From a virus, in IMG/VR virus record IMGVR_UViG_3300005096_000081, positions 624-41,179 of that record: DNA of 40,556 nt. One strand, given 5' to 3'. The translations under genes and the position numbers were made by a program. Positions 23,321 to 30,605 of the stretch are shown here, one piece after another. The notes below the pieces were generated by a model. That model was not told where the DNA came from, did not search any database, and saw only the letters and a program-made list of their open reading frames with translations. How positions within the stretch are numbered: position 1 is the first letter of the stretch; every line of letters begins with the position of its first letter.

Positions 23321-23515
23321 ATGCCAGACAACCAGCTATTCAACTCTGCCCACGGCGATGATCAACAAAAAATAAACGAACACGTCGTGTATTTATATCG
23401 CTGCGCCAAGCTGAGCCTGCCGGTATTTGCCGAGTCGTTAACCGATGAGCAACGCAAGATCGCGAAGGCGCACCTGGTTAATTACAAAAAAGAAAATTGC
23501 AATAAAAAACCATAA
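23321..23515 (+). CDS. Small protein of unknown function
   Basis: The 64-residue product starts at ATG 23321, a few bases after the previous stop. It has a helical core and a Lys-rich tail. It is the last gene before a terminator (23540) and a new transcription unit. Not recognised. Confidence 0.6.
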   Translation: MPDNQLFNSAHGDDQQKINEHVVYLYRCAKLSLPVFAESLTDEQRKIAKAHLVNYKKENCNKKP

Positions 23516-23539
23516 TAGGTAATCTATTACTTCACCGCC

Positions 23540-23563
23540 AGCGCACATTCGTGCGCTGTTTTT
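23540..23563 (+). terminator. Intrinsic terminator
   Basis: AGCGCAC-ATTC-GTGCGCT is a perfect 7-bp stem followed by GTTTTTG. It ends the portal/MuF transcription unit. Confidence 0.8.
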
Positions 23564-23599
23564 GTTTATTTTTCACAGCACAATATCTCTCTGTTAATC

Positions 23600-23615
23600 A
23601 TTAAAGCGCTTTAAT
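23600..23615. promoter_or_regulatory. 16-base palindrome upstream of the capsid operon, copy 2
   Basis: ATTAAAGCGCTTTAAT is identical to 13186-13201 and lies directly after a terminator and before the capsid transcription unit. The next two bases (GT) are also shared. It is probably part of a second late promoter. Confidence 0.65.
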
Positions 23616-23691
23616 GTAGCTTCTGCGCGCGCATGGGTAAGGTTCGGTCTGACGTTTTTACTTTTAAAAAAACAACTCACCGGAGAATACC

Positions 23692-24021
23692 GTGGATCCC
23701 AAAGACAAAAAAGCCGCCGCACCTAAAAAACCTGCTGAGCCTAAAAAACCTGCTGCACCTAAAAAACCTGCTGCACCTAAAAAACCTGCTGCACCTAAAA
23801 AACCTGCTGCACCTGAAATGACTGCTGCTGATGCAGCCAAGCTTGTGCATCGTAATGTGCCTGCGCTTGATGATAAAGGCCAGCCAAAATTTGATAAAGA
23901 CGGCGAGCCTGTAACAAAAAAACAAGCTGTTGAAACAGACGAAGTGATGAGCTTTGCAGACTACCCGGACTGCGTTGTGGTTGTTACCACGTCTGGCGAA
24001 AAGCTGACTCACAACAAGTAA
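23692..24021 (+). CDS. Capsid-region protein with AAPKKP repeats
   Basis: The 109-residue product starts at GTG 23692 with CCGGAGAA upstream. Residues about 8-41 are near-identical Pro/Lys/Ala hexapeptide repeats; the DNA shows repeats of 18 bases (23724-23812). The C-terminal part is acidic ('FADYPDCVVVVTTSGEKL'). A histone-tail-like repeat next to the capsid gene suggests DNA- or capsid-binding, for example a head accessory protein. Confidence 0.7.
   Translation: MDPKDKKAAAPKKPAEPKKPAAPKKPAAPKKPAAPKKPAAPEMTAADAAKLVHRNVPALDDKGQPKFDKDGEPVTKKQAVETDEVMSFADYPDCVVVVTTSGEKLTHNK
23724..23812 (+). repeat. 18-base tandem repeats encoding PKKPAA
   Basis: Successive copies of CCTAAAAAACCTGCTGCA (one with GAG for GCA), ending in a partial unit, inside the 23692 gene. 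Near-perfect copies imply recent expansion or contraction. Confidence 0.8.
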
Positions 24022-24063
24022 CCGTAAAGCCTTTACTCATTAACTTATAACCGAGGTTTTACG

Positions 24064-26373
24064 ATGGTCGACAAAATTAAAAAAATTCCAGCACAGGGCT
24101 TCGAGGGCGAAATTGCTCTGCGCGAAGCGGCGGCTGGTGAATTTCGCACGATTATCGGCATGGTACGTAAAGCGCTGGTCGCAAAGCTGAAGCCTGGCAT
24201 TGCTGATGCGTATATCTACGTGCCTTCTATTTTTGCCGACAAGGTTATCGCCGAACTCGATGGCCGGTTCTACAGCTACCCGTATTCAATCAACGACAGT
24301 AACCAGGTAGAAATTGGTGCGGGCGTTGAGGTGGTGCTGAATTACAAGCCAGTTGTTACGCGTATGGCTGAAGCGATGGGGGACCGCGTTAAATCTGATG
24401 AGCCTACGGTGTTTCTTGAGGCGAAAGATGACAAGGGGTTGAGGTGGCGCATTAAAGCCGTGGTCGCAGGGCTGTCGGGTAATAAAACGTTTTATTCTGA
24501 TGCTGTCTTACGTGAGGCTACGCCGTTGTTTGATGGTGCGCGTGTTTTTGTTAAGGCGGATGAAGAGCATATCAAAGGCAAGGGAAAAAGCTTTAATCAG
24601 CTGATTGGCGGGTTGAGCAACGTGTCGTTTATCGAAGGCAAGAGCAAAGATACCGGCGAAGTGCATGCAGACTTTGATGTGCTTGCCAGTGCTGGTGACG
24701 TATCTGCCAAGTTGCGCGAAGCATTTCAGCGCGGCATGAGTAATTTATTCGGCTTCTCGATGGATGCCAGCGGCCACGCCAGGCACGAGAAAGGCAAACA
24801 AGTTGCTACCAAAATCACCAAAGTCGCCAGTGTCGATTTAATTATCGAACCGGGTGCGGGTGGTTCAATCATTAATTTTATTGAAGCGAAAGCTTCTTCT
24901 ACGGCCCCGGAGGGTGATGCAGATATGAAACTGCGAGATAAGATGATCGACAAAATAAAGTCGGCAAACAAGGGTGTCCTCCCGACTGGGCTGGATGTTG
25001 AAAATGACGATGCGCTGGAAGTGGCTTATCGTGAATCGCTGGCTGACGACGGTGCTGGTGGCGAAGAAGAAAATCCAGCCGCATCGGGTGTGACCAAAGA
25101 AGATTTGGCGAACACTGTGCGCATGGTCGAAGCCAAAAGCTACATGCGTGAAACAGTTGCGGCCAGCAAGCTGCCGGACGCGGCCAAACAAAAACTGCGT
25201 GACCAGTTTGGCGCAATGGCTGACTTTAAAGAAGCACAGGTTGACGCGGCGATTAAAGCCGAAGGCGAATACCTGGCGAAGTTTACCGAGTCTGGCAAGC
25301 CGTCTGGCATGGGCGGTGCTGTTCACCTCGAAGATCGTGCCGATAAGGTTAATGAAATGCTGGATGATTTCTTCCGGCCAAAAGATGGCAAGCGCCTGAT
25401 GTCATTTAAAGAGTGTTACGTCGACATCACCGGTGACAGCCGCGTTACCGGCCTGCTGCGTGATACCGACAACGCCCGTTTCCGCGAGTCGCTGTCTGAT
25501 GCCGGCAACCTGGACGTGTTGCTGGGCGATGCAATTCACCGCGCGATGATCGCTGACTACCGTGAGATTGGTCAGTACGATGTTTATCGTCCGTTGATCA
25601 GCACCGTACCACTGGCAGATTTCCGCACCAACCACCGCACCCGTTTAGGCGGCTATGGTGATCTGCCAACCGTTGCCAAGATGGCAAATTACCTGGCATT
25701 AACATCACCCGGCGACGAAGAAGCGACTTATGCGCCGAGCAAAAAAGGTGGCCTGGAAACCATCGGCCTGGAAGATATTCGCAACGATGATGTCGGCCTT
25801 ATCCGCCGCATTCCGCTGCAATTCTCCCGTGTGGCCAAGCGCACACTTTCAAAATTTGTGCTCGACTTCATTCGCACTAACCCGGTGATTTACGACACCA
25901 CTAACCTGTTTACGGTCGGTCACGGCAACCTGGGATCAGCGGCATTAAGCGCTACCACCCTGGCAGCACGTCGCCTGGCAATGGTGCAGCAAACCGAACT
26001 GGGCAGTGGCGAGCAGATTGGCATTGGTCCGAAGTTCCTCATGGGGCCTGCTGCACTTGAGCAGCAGATGTATGACCTGTTTGCACGTGATACCAACAAC
26101 GATGAGACCTTCATCCAGAAGCTGGCGCTGACCATTCTGCCGGTGTGGTACTGGACGGATGCAAACGACTGGGCACTGGCGGCGGATCCGATGGATATTC
26201 CAGGCATCGAAATCGGTTTTCTCGATGGCCAGGAAGAGCCTGAGATCTTTGTGCAGGACAGCCCGACTAATGGCTCGATGTTTAACAACGACAGCCTGAC
26301 GTGGAAGATTCGCCACATCTACGGCGGCACAGTGGTTGACTTCCGCGCCTTCGATAAGAGTGTTGTGGCATAA
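24064..26373 (+). CDS. Prohead protease / major capsid fusion protein
   Basis: The 769-residue product combines an N-terminal protease-like domain (about 1-270; candidate H169 and S232 in GFSMDA), a charged helical scaffold-like middle (about 285-430) and a C-terminal HK97-type major capsid domain (about 435-769: 'YRPLISTVPLADFRTNHRTRLGGYGDLP', 'GPKFLMGPAALEQQM'). The protease presumably cuts the scaffold away during maturation. Fused protease-capsid genes are known in some phages; here one gene replaces the three-part Mu set. The catalytic pair is inferred by pattern only. Confidence 0.82.
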   Translation: MVDKIKKIPAQGFEGEIALREAAAGEFRTIIGMVRKALVAKLKPGIADAYIYVPSIFADKVIAELDGRFYSYPYSINDSNQVEIGAGVEVVLNYKPVVTRMAEAMGDRVKSDEPTVFLEAKDDKGLRWRIKAVVAGLSGNKTFYSDAVLREATPLFDGARVFVKADEEHIKGKGKSFNQLIGGLSNVSFIEGKSKDTGEVHADFDVLASAGDVSAKLREAFQRGMSNLFGFSMDASGHARHEKGKQVATKITKVASVDLIIEPGAGGSIINFIEAKASSTAPEGDADMKLRDKMIDKIKSANKGVLPTGLDVENDDALEVAYRESLADDGAGGEEENPAASGVTKEDLANTVRMVEAKSYMRETVAASKLPDAAKQKLRDQFGAMADFKEAQVDAAIKAEGEYLAKFTESGKPSGMGGAVHLEDRADKVNEMLDDFFRPKDGKRLMSFKECYVDITGDSRVTGLLRDTDNARFRESLSDAGNLDVLLGDAIHRAMIADYREIGQYDVYRPLISTVPLADFRTNHRTRLGGYGDLPTVAKMANYLALTSPGDEEATYAPSKKGGLETIGLEDIRNDDVGLIRRIPLQFSRVAKRTLSKFVLDFIRTNPVIYDTTNLFTVGHGNLGSAALSATTLAARRLAMVQQTELGSGEQIGIGPKFLMGPAALEQQMYDLFARDTNNDETFIQKLALTILPVWYWTDANDWALAADPMDIPGIEIGFLDGQEEPEIFVQDSPTNGSMFNNDSLTWKIRHIYGGTVVDFRAFDKSVVA

Positions 26374-26509
26374 GCCATCGTAACGATCACCTGGCGGTGA
26401 GTTAAAGCCGGTTTGCAGACTGCGTATCAACTGCAAGCCATAAGAGCTTCCCTGGTGGGCCGGTACGTGGCCGGTTCACCAACCTTTTAACAATGTGAGA
26501 TTTTATCTT

Positions 26510-26908
26510 ATGAAGAAAACCATTTTGATGATCGCTGCGGCGATGACAATGATGACGCCTGCAGTGTATGCGGGTAGTGAAAATGCTTTGCATATTGTGC
26601 AAATGGAAGTGGCAAGCAACGCTGCCGACAAGTCGGCGGAAGCATACCGGCCACCGGTTGTTGCCAACTGCGAAGTTTTGCCTGGTCAGCCGGCGGCAAC
26701 GATGCCGGCACCGGCAGCATTACACATGCCTGGCATTAGCCAGTTGATTTCCTATCCGCCGCGCTGGTCGCGCAAGGGTTTGTATATTAACAGTCGTGGT
26801 GAGGTTGCCAGTTGTTATGCGCCAAAAGTGAAACTGGAAAAATCATCTGGTTCGAAGGCAACGACTGTTGGCAACGCGGGTTTCTGGGATTCGTATTCAT
26901 CTGTTTAA
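26510..26908 (+). CDS. Secreted protein of unknown function
   Basis: The 132-residue product starts at ATG 26510 with a signal peptide (MKKTILMIAAAMTMMTPAVYA). The mature part is Pro/Ala-rich with two cysteines. It follows the capsid gene after about 130 bases and is closed by its own terminator. Possibly a moron exported to the periplasm; a virion role is unlikely given the signal peptide. Confidence 0.68.
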   Translation: MKKTILMIAAAMTMMTPAVYAGSENALHIVQMEVASNAADKSAEAYRPPVVANCEVLPGQPAATMPAPAALHMPGISQLISYPPRWSRKGLYINSRGEVASCYAPKVKLEKSSGSKATTVGNAGFWDSYSSV

Positions 26909-26937
26909 AAAATAAAACAGTTTAGAGCCAAGCAAAA

Positions 26938-26965
26938 GGGGCTGGCTCACGTCAGCCCCTTTTTT
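26938..26965 (+). terminator. Intrinsic terminator
   Basis: GGGGCTG and CAGCCCC form a perfect 7-bp stem (loop 8) followed by TTTTTT. Confidence 0.85.
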
Positions 26966-26994
26966 AATAACTACAAAAACTCAATGCCAAATTT

Positions 26995-27672
26995 ATGCCA
27001 ATAACTGATTACCAGACACTGATTGATAACAAGGTACGTGACGATGCCAGCGTTATCAGCACCACTGATCGCGACCAGGCGCTGGCTTCTGCGGTTACCC
27101 GTTATAGCAGTGACAGCCCGGACGAGAAGGTTGAAGACGTTGTGTCTACCGGCGGCCAGTACATCGATTTGCCGCCAGGTTGGCAGGCAAATTTTAGTGA
27201 GCTGAACAGCATGGAGTTTCCCATCGGTGATGTGCCGCCGAGTTATCTTGAGTCGGGTGCGTATGGTATTTACAACGCGCCGGGCGGCAAGCTGGTTATG
27301 GTGCGCAGTAGTTTAAATTCTGGCGATACCGTTCGTATGTCGTACAGCATTGAACACGTTGTTGATGCAACAAACGACACGCCAAAATCTATTCACCGCG
27401 AAGCGATTGCCAGTTGGGCAGCGGCGCTGCTGTGTGAGCAGCTGGCCAGCTACTACAGCAATGATGGTGACAACGTCATACAGGCCGACTCAGTTGATCA
27501 CGCAAGCAAGACGCGTGACTTTGCTGCACGGGCCAGAGTACTGCGCAAGTTTTACCTGGACACGCTCGGCGTAGACCCGAAAAAAAATATAGCTGCCGGC
27601 GCGGTCGTTGACTGGGACGCACCAAACAGCCGTGGCAATGATGGCCTAACGCACAACCGCCGCTTTAGATAA
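26995..27672 (+). CDS. Head-tail connector / adaptor protein
   Basis: The 225-residue product has the features of gp6/gp15-like adaptors: helical N-terminus (MPITDYQTLIDNKVRDDASVIS starts it), a beta insertion, and C-terminal helices ('HREAIASWAAALLCEQLASYY', 'FAARARVLRKFYLDTLGV'). It would bind the portal to extend the DNA channel. It starts at ATG 26995 without a strong ribosome binding site; TAATG overlap with the next gene. Confidence 0.72.
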   Translation: MPITDYQTLIDNKVRDDASVISTTDRDQALASAVTRYSSDSPDEKVEDVVSTGGQYIDLPPGWQANFSELNSMEFPIGDVPPSYLESGAYGIYNAPGGKLVMVRSSLNSGDTVRMSYSIEHVVDATNDTPKSIHREAIASWAAALLCEQLASYYSNDGDNVIQADSVDHASKTRDFAARARVLRKFYLDTLGVDPKKNIAAGAVVDWDAPNSRGNDGLTHNRRFR

Positions 27673-28193
27673 TGACGATTGCAGCTGTACAAATGGATAC
27701 ACGGCAGGCAAAAAATTATGCCGTGTTTTTGAAGAAAGCCCCGGAGATTTTGCGTGAAGAATCGACGCTGGGTATTACCGAGATGCTGCTGCTGCTGGAA
27801 CGGGAAATCAAGGACGACACGCCGGTTGGTGTTGGTGGTGCTGCCGGCTTGCGCGGCAGTATTTCACATGATATGCGCGGCACTACGCAGAACACTTTGC
27901 AGGGCCGTGTGTTTAGCCCGCTGGCACATGCGCAGGCTGTTGAGCACGGCACCAGGCCGCATCTGCCACCGTGGGTCGCACTGATGGATTGGGTAGAAGC
28001 AAAGCTTGGCATCACCGATCCGGACGAAGTGATCGGCGTGTCGATTGCTATTGCATTAAAAATTAAGGCGCGCGGCACCAAGGGCAAGCACATGTTTGAA
28101 AACAACTTTAAAGAGCGGCAACCACAAATTAGCAAGCGCCTGAGTGATGCCATCGACCGCACGTTTGCCAGGCTAAAGGCAGGTGAAAAATGA
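27672..28193 (+). CDS. HK97 gp10-like head-closure / minor tail protein
   Basis: The 173-residue product has the pattern of gp10-like proteins: an N-terminal helix, 'KDDTPVGVGGAAGLRGSISHDM', 'HAQAVEHGTRPHLPPW' and a C-terminal helix. The 'VEHGTRPH..P' signature is typical of this family. It likely works in neck completion. It starts at ATG 27672. Confidence 0.75.
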   Translation: MTIAAVQMDTRQAKNYAVFLKKAPEILREESTLGITEMLLLLEREIKDDTPVGVGGAAGLRGSISHDMRGTTQNTLQGRVFSPLAHAQAVEHGTRPHLPPWVALMDWVEAKLGITDPDEVIGVSIAIALKIKARGTKGKHMFENNFKERQPQISKRLSDAIDRTFARLKAGEK

Positions 28194-28663
28194 GCGACCT
28201 GGCTACCATTCGCACCGGCATAAAAAACACACTGTCGTCAGTAAATAGCGTCGGCGTTGTACATGACTACGAACGGTTTGCCACCAAGAAATCAGAGTTT
28301 CAGGCGCTGTTCGAAAGCAATGGCGTGATGCGTGGCTGGTTCTTTTTTCGGGAACGCTCGCAGGAACTTGATGGCGATACCGGCGAGGTTCGAGTGCTGC
28401 ACTACTGGAAGTTTTACGGTTTCGAGGCGTTGAATGATGCTGCCGGTACCGCCAAAAGTTTTCAGGCACTGGTCGAGGCAATAGTTGCCGCCTTCCGTGC
28501 TGATCCCACGCTGGGTGGCGTAATTGATGACAACAAAGATATGGCGCAAAACTTCGGCCCGGTCGGTATGCAAACCGATGGCGTCGAAAATGTGATGTTT
28601 GCCGGCGTGCTGTGCCACCGGGCGCGGCTGAGCTTAACAACCGAAACGACTGAACCGAAATAA
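28190..28663 (+). CDS. Tail terminator-like protein
   Basis: The 157-residue product, between the gp10-like and tube genes, has the size and position of siphovirus tail terminators ('SFQALVEAIVAAFRADPTLGG'). It caps the tail tube. It overlaps the preceding gene by four bases. Confidence 0.7.
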   Translation: MSDLATIRTGIKNTLSSVNSVGVVHDYERFATKKSEFQALFESNGVMRGWFFFRERSQELDGDTGEVRVLHYWKFYGFEALNDAAGTAKSFQALVEAIVAAFRADPTLGGVIDDNKDMAQNFGPVGMQTDGVENVMFAGVLCHRARLSLTTETTEPK

Positions 28664-28686
28664 CACAACGCACGCAGAGGTGAGCG

Positions 28687-29637
28687 ATGAAGATCCGCAA
28701 TAAAGTATTTTTACACAAAGTTGAAACAACAAAAGGCACCGACGCCGTGCCAACAACCAGTGCTGACCTGGTTATTTTAAATGGCGACATTAACATTAGC
28801 GTGCCGACTGAAAAGGACGATGGCGCAGAAGATCTGAAAGGCACCTTCGGCCCTGGTGCCAGTGTTACAACTAAACAGGCGATGAATATTCCTGCGGCTT
28901 CGCGTGTGCGTGGCCTCGGTCAGGGTGCGGGCGCACTGATCGTACCCGACATTCATGCCGCGATGATGGCCAGTGGCCATAAAGTCGTTAGCTCCGGAGA
29001 CGGTGCAGCGACAGCACGTAAATCTATTTATTCACCGACCAGCGTTATTGCTAATTTGAAAAGCGCGAGTAGCTATTTTTATGAAGACGGCCTGTTGTAC
29101 AAATTACTGGGTGGCGTTAACGATTTGACGTTTGAAGCCAGCATGACGGCGCTGAAAGCCAGCTTTAATGTGCAGGCCGGTTATGCCGCACCGACGGTTG
29201 TAGCACTGCCATCGATTACACAGCCATCGCAGGAAGTGTTCCGCATGACCAGCGCATTGTGTGTTGTCAGCGAAGGTGGCAGCACGATTAACATCGGCGC
29301 ATTCACCTTTAATGCCGGCGTAGATGTGCAAGAGGCTTACGAAACAGGTGTGCATTATTTCGAAGTTTCTGACCGCGCACCAACTATCACTATCGACCCG
29401 CGTGCCGTGGCTTCAGTGGCTGACTGGAATGCACTGACTAACTCAACGCAGATCGCGATTGTTGCGACCTTTACCAACAGCCTTGGCGAAACGCTGGTGT
29501 TTAGTGCACCAAAAGCAGAGCTTTCTGAAAACGCACCGGGCAGCCGCGCCGGTAACATTACGCGCGGAAAAACCTATGCATTGAAAGAAACGTCTGGCGA
29601 TGATCAGTACACGATTACCTGGACCAGCGTGCTGTAA
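28687..29637 (+). CDS. Major tail tube protein
   Basis: The 316-residue product is beta-rich ('KDDGAEDLKGTFGPGASVTTKQ', 'FEVSDRAPTITIDPRAV') and precedes the tail chaperone pair, as expected for the siphovirus tube. It starts at ATG 28687, 23 bases after the preceding stop, with an AGAGGTGAG site. No contractile sheath gene follows. Confidence 0.78.
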   Translation: MKIRNKVFLHKVETTKGTDAVPTTSADLVILNGDINISVPTEKDDGAEDLKGTFGPGASVTTKQAMNIPAASRVRGLGQGAGALIVPDIHAAMMASGHKVVSSGDGAATARKSIYSPTSVIANLKSASSYFYEDGLLYKLLGGVNDLTFEASMTALKASFNVQAGYAAPTVVALPSITQPSQEVFRMTSALCVVSEGGSTINIGAFTFNAGVDVQEAYETGVHYFEVSDRAPTITIDPRAVASVADWNALTNSTQIAIVATFTNSLGETLVFSAPKAELSENAPGSRAGNITRGKTYALKETSGDDQYTITWTSVL

Positions 29638-29801
29638 TGATCAAGTTTTTTGTTCTGGCGCTGATTATCTTTTCGATAATGCTCGGCTGGAATTTTTATG
29701 GCCAGCCCGGCGATCACCACAGCGGTTTTTTGCGAGTTGTATTGCTTTGCGTAGGTGTGATGATCGGTGGGTTGGCCAAATATGCTAATTCGTTATTTTA
29801 A
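29637..29801 (+). CDS. Small membrane protein
   Basis: The 54-residue product overlaps the tube stop (TAATG). Two hydrophobic helices (about 2-19 and 32-48) flank a short polar loop (YGQPGDHHSG). Unknown function; an odd membrane gene between tube and chaperone genes. Confidence 0.6.
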   Translation: MIKFFVLALIIFSIMLGWNFYGQPGDHHSGFLRVVLLCVGVMIGGLAKYANSLF

Positions 29802-29824
29802 TTAATCAACAGGAAACCTTAAAC

Positions 29825-30277
29825 ATGAAAATGCACCGCCCTGGTAAAACCAAAAAATACATTCTTGAGCAGGATCGCGATTCTGAACACCCGACTGAAT
29901 TTGAGCTGCGCGGCCTGACGTGGAAGGAGCTGGATAAGGTTAACACGCACAGCACGATGAGCATTGCCGATGCAATGGCGATTCGCTCGATCACCGAAAA
30001 AGCCAAAAACGAAAACCGTGATTTAAATAATGACGAGCGCGAGAAAATTAATGGCATTGCTGCGCTGGATAACGAGGCGTCACACAAACTGAACGTGCAG
30101 CATGCTACGGCCTGCAAATATGGCCTTGTGTCAGTTGGCAAGCTGTTTGACGACGAAGGTGAGTTTGAGATGACATCTGAAGAATTTATTGAGAAAGCAC
30201 CTGCCTTTGTTTTGCATGAGCTGGGCGGTGAAATTATTCGCATGAGCCGCTACAGCGAGGACGACACAAAAAACTGA
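29825..30277 (+). CDS. Tail assembly chaperone (G-like)
   Basis: The 150-residue product is acidic and helical, and lies between the tube and tape-measure genes. Its last codons ACA AAA AAC TGA contain the slippery heptamer A AAA AAC directly before the stop. The downstream frame is compatible with a -1 fusion to the next ORF, as in lambda G/GT. The chaperone binds the tape measure during tail assembly. Confidence 0.82.
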   Translation: MKMHRPGKTKKYILEQDRDSEHPTEFELRGLTWKELDKVNTHSTMSIADAMAIRSITEKAKNENRDLNNDEREKINGIAALDNEASHKLNVQHATACKYGLVSVGKLFDDEGEFEMTSEEFIEKAPAFVLHELGGEIIRMSRYSEDDTKN

Positions 30278-30305
30278 GGCGCGCCACTCGTGCGTGGGCG
30301 AGTGG
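30268..30305 (+). promoter_or_regulatory. -1 programmed ribosomal frameshift signal
   Basis: Slippery A AAA AAC (30268-30274, in the zero frame), stop TGA (30275), a 9-base spacer, and a perfect 7-bp hairpin CCACTCG/CGAGTGG (30284-30290 and 30299-30305). After slipping, the -1 frame reads CTG AGG ... GAA ATG without a stop into the 30319 ORF. Confidence 0.85.
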
Positions 30306-30318
30306 TGATAGTTGTGAA

Positions 30319-30603
30319 ATGTGTCCACGTTTACCAAATAAGCCAGAAGATTGTGTTTGTGATGAACCGGATTTATGGCGTGATGGCGATACCGAAGAAG
30401 GCACGGTTTGCCCGTTGTTGTTAGTCGGCCAGTTCGAATATGCCTTTAAAGCATACAACATGTTGCAGCACAACCAGTCACCCGGCGCGGTGGGTTGGGA
30501 AAACGAAAGTTATTTGTGGAACCAGTCGGTTGAAATTATCGGCGGTGTAACCGCCAGCATACAACGCAACAAACTTGATGAGATGAAACGTAACCAACAG
30601 TAG
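30319..30603 (+). CDS. Tail chaperone T extension (frameshift product)
   Basis: The 94-residue ORF from ATG 30319 is open upstream in its frame to the slippery site, so its main product is likely the GT fusion of about 259 residues. It has a Cys cluster (CPRLPNKPEDCVC, VCPLL). Whether ATG 30319 is used independently is unclear. It precedes the tape-measure gene by two bases. Confidence 0.75.
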   Translation: MCPRLPNKPEDCVCDEPDLWRDGDTEEGTVCPLLLVGQFEYAFKAYNMLQHNQSPGAVGWENESYLWNQSVEIIGGVTASIQRNKLDEMKRNQQ

Positions 30604-30605
30604 CT

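Noticed and set aside
23724-23812. Possible CRISPR array from the regular 18-base repeats.
   Set aside because: There are no spacers; the repeats are contiguous and encode PKKPAA within an open frame.
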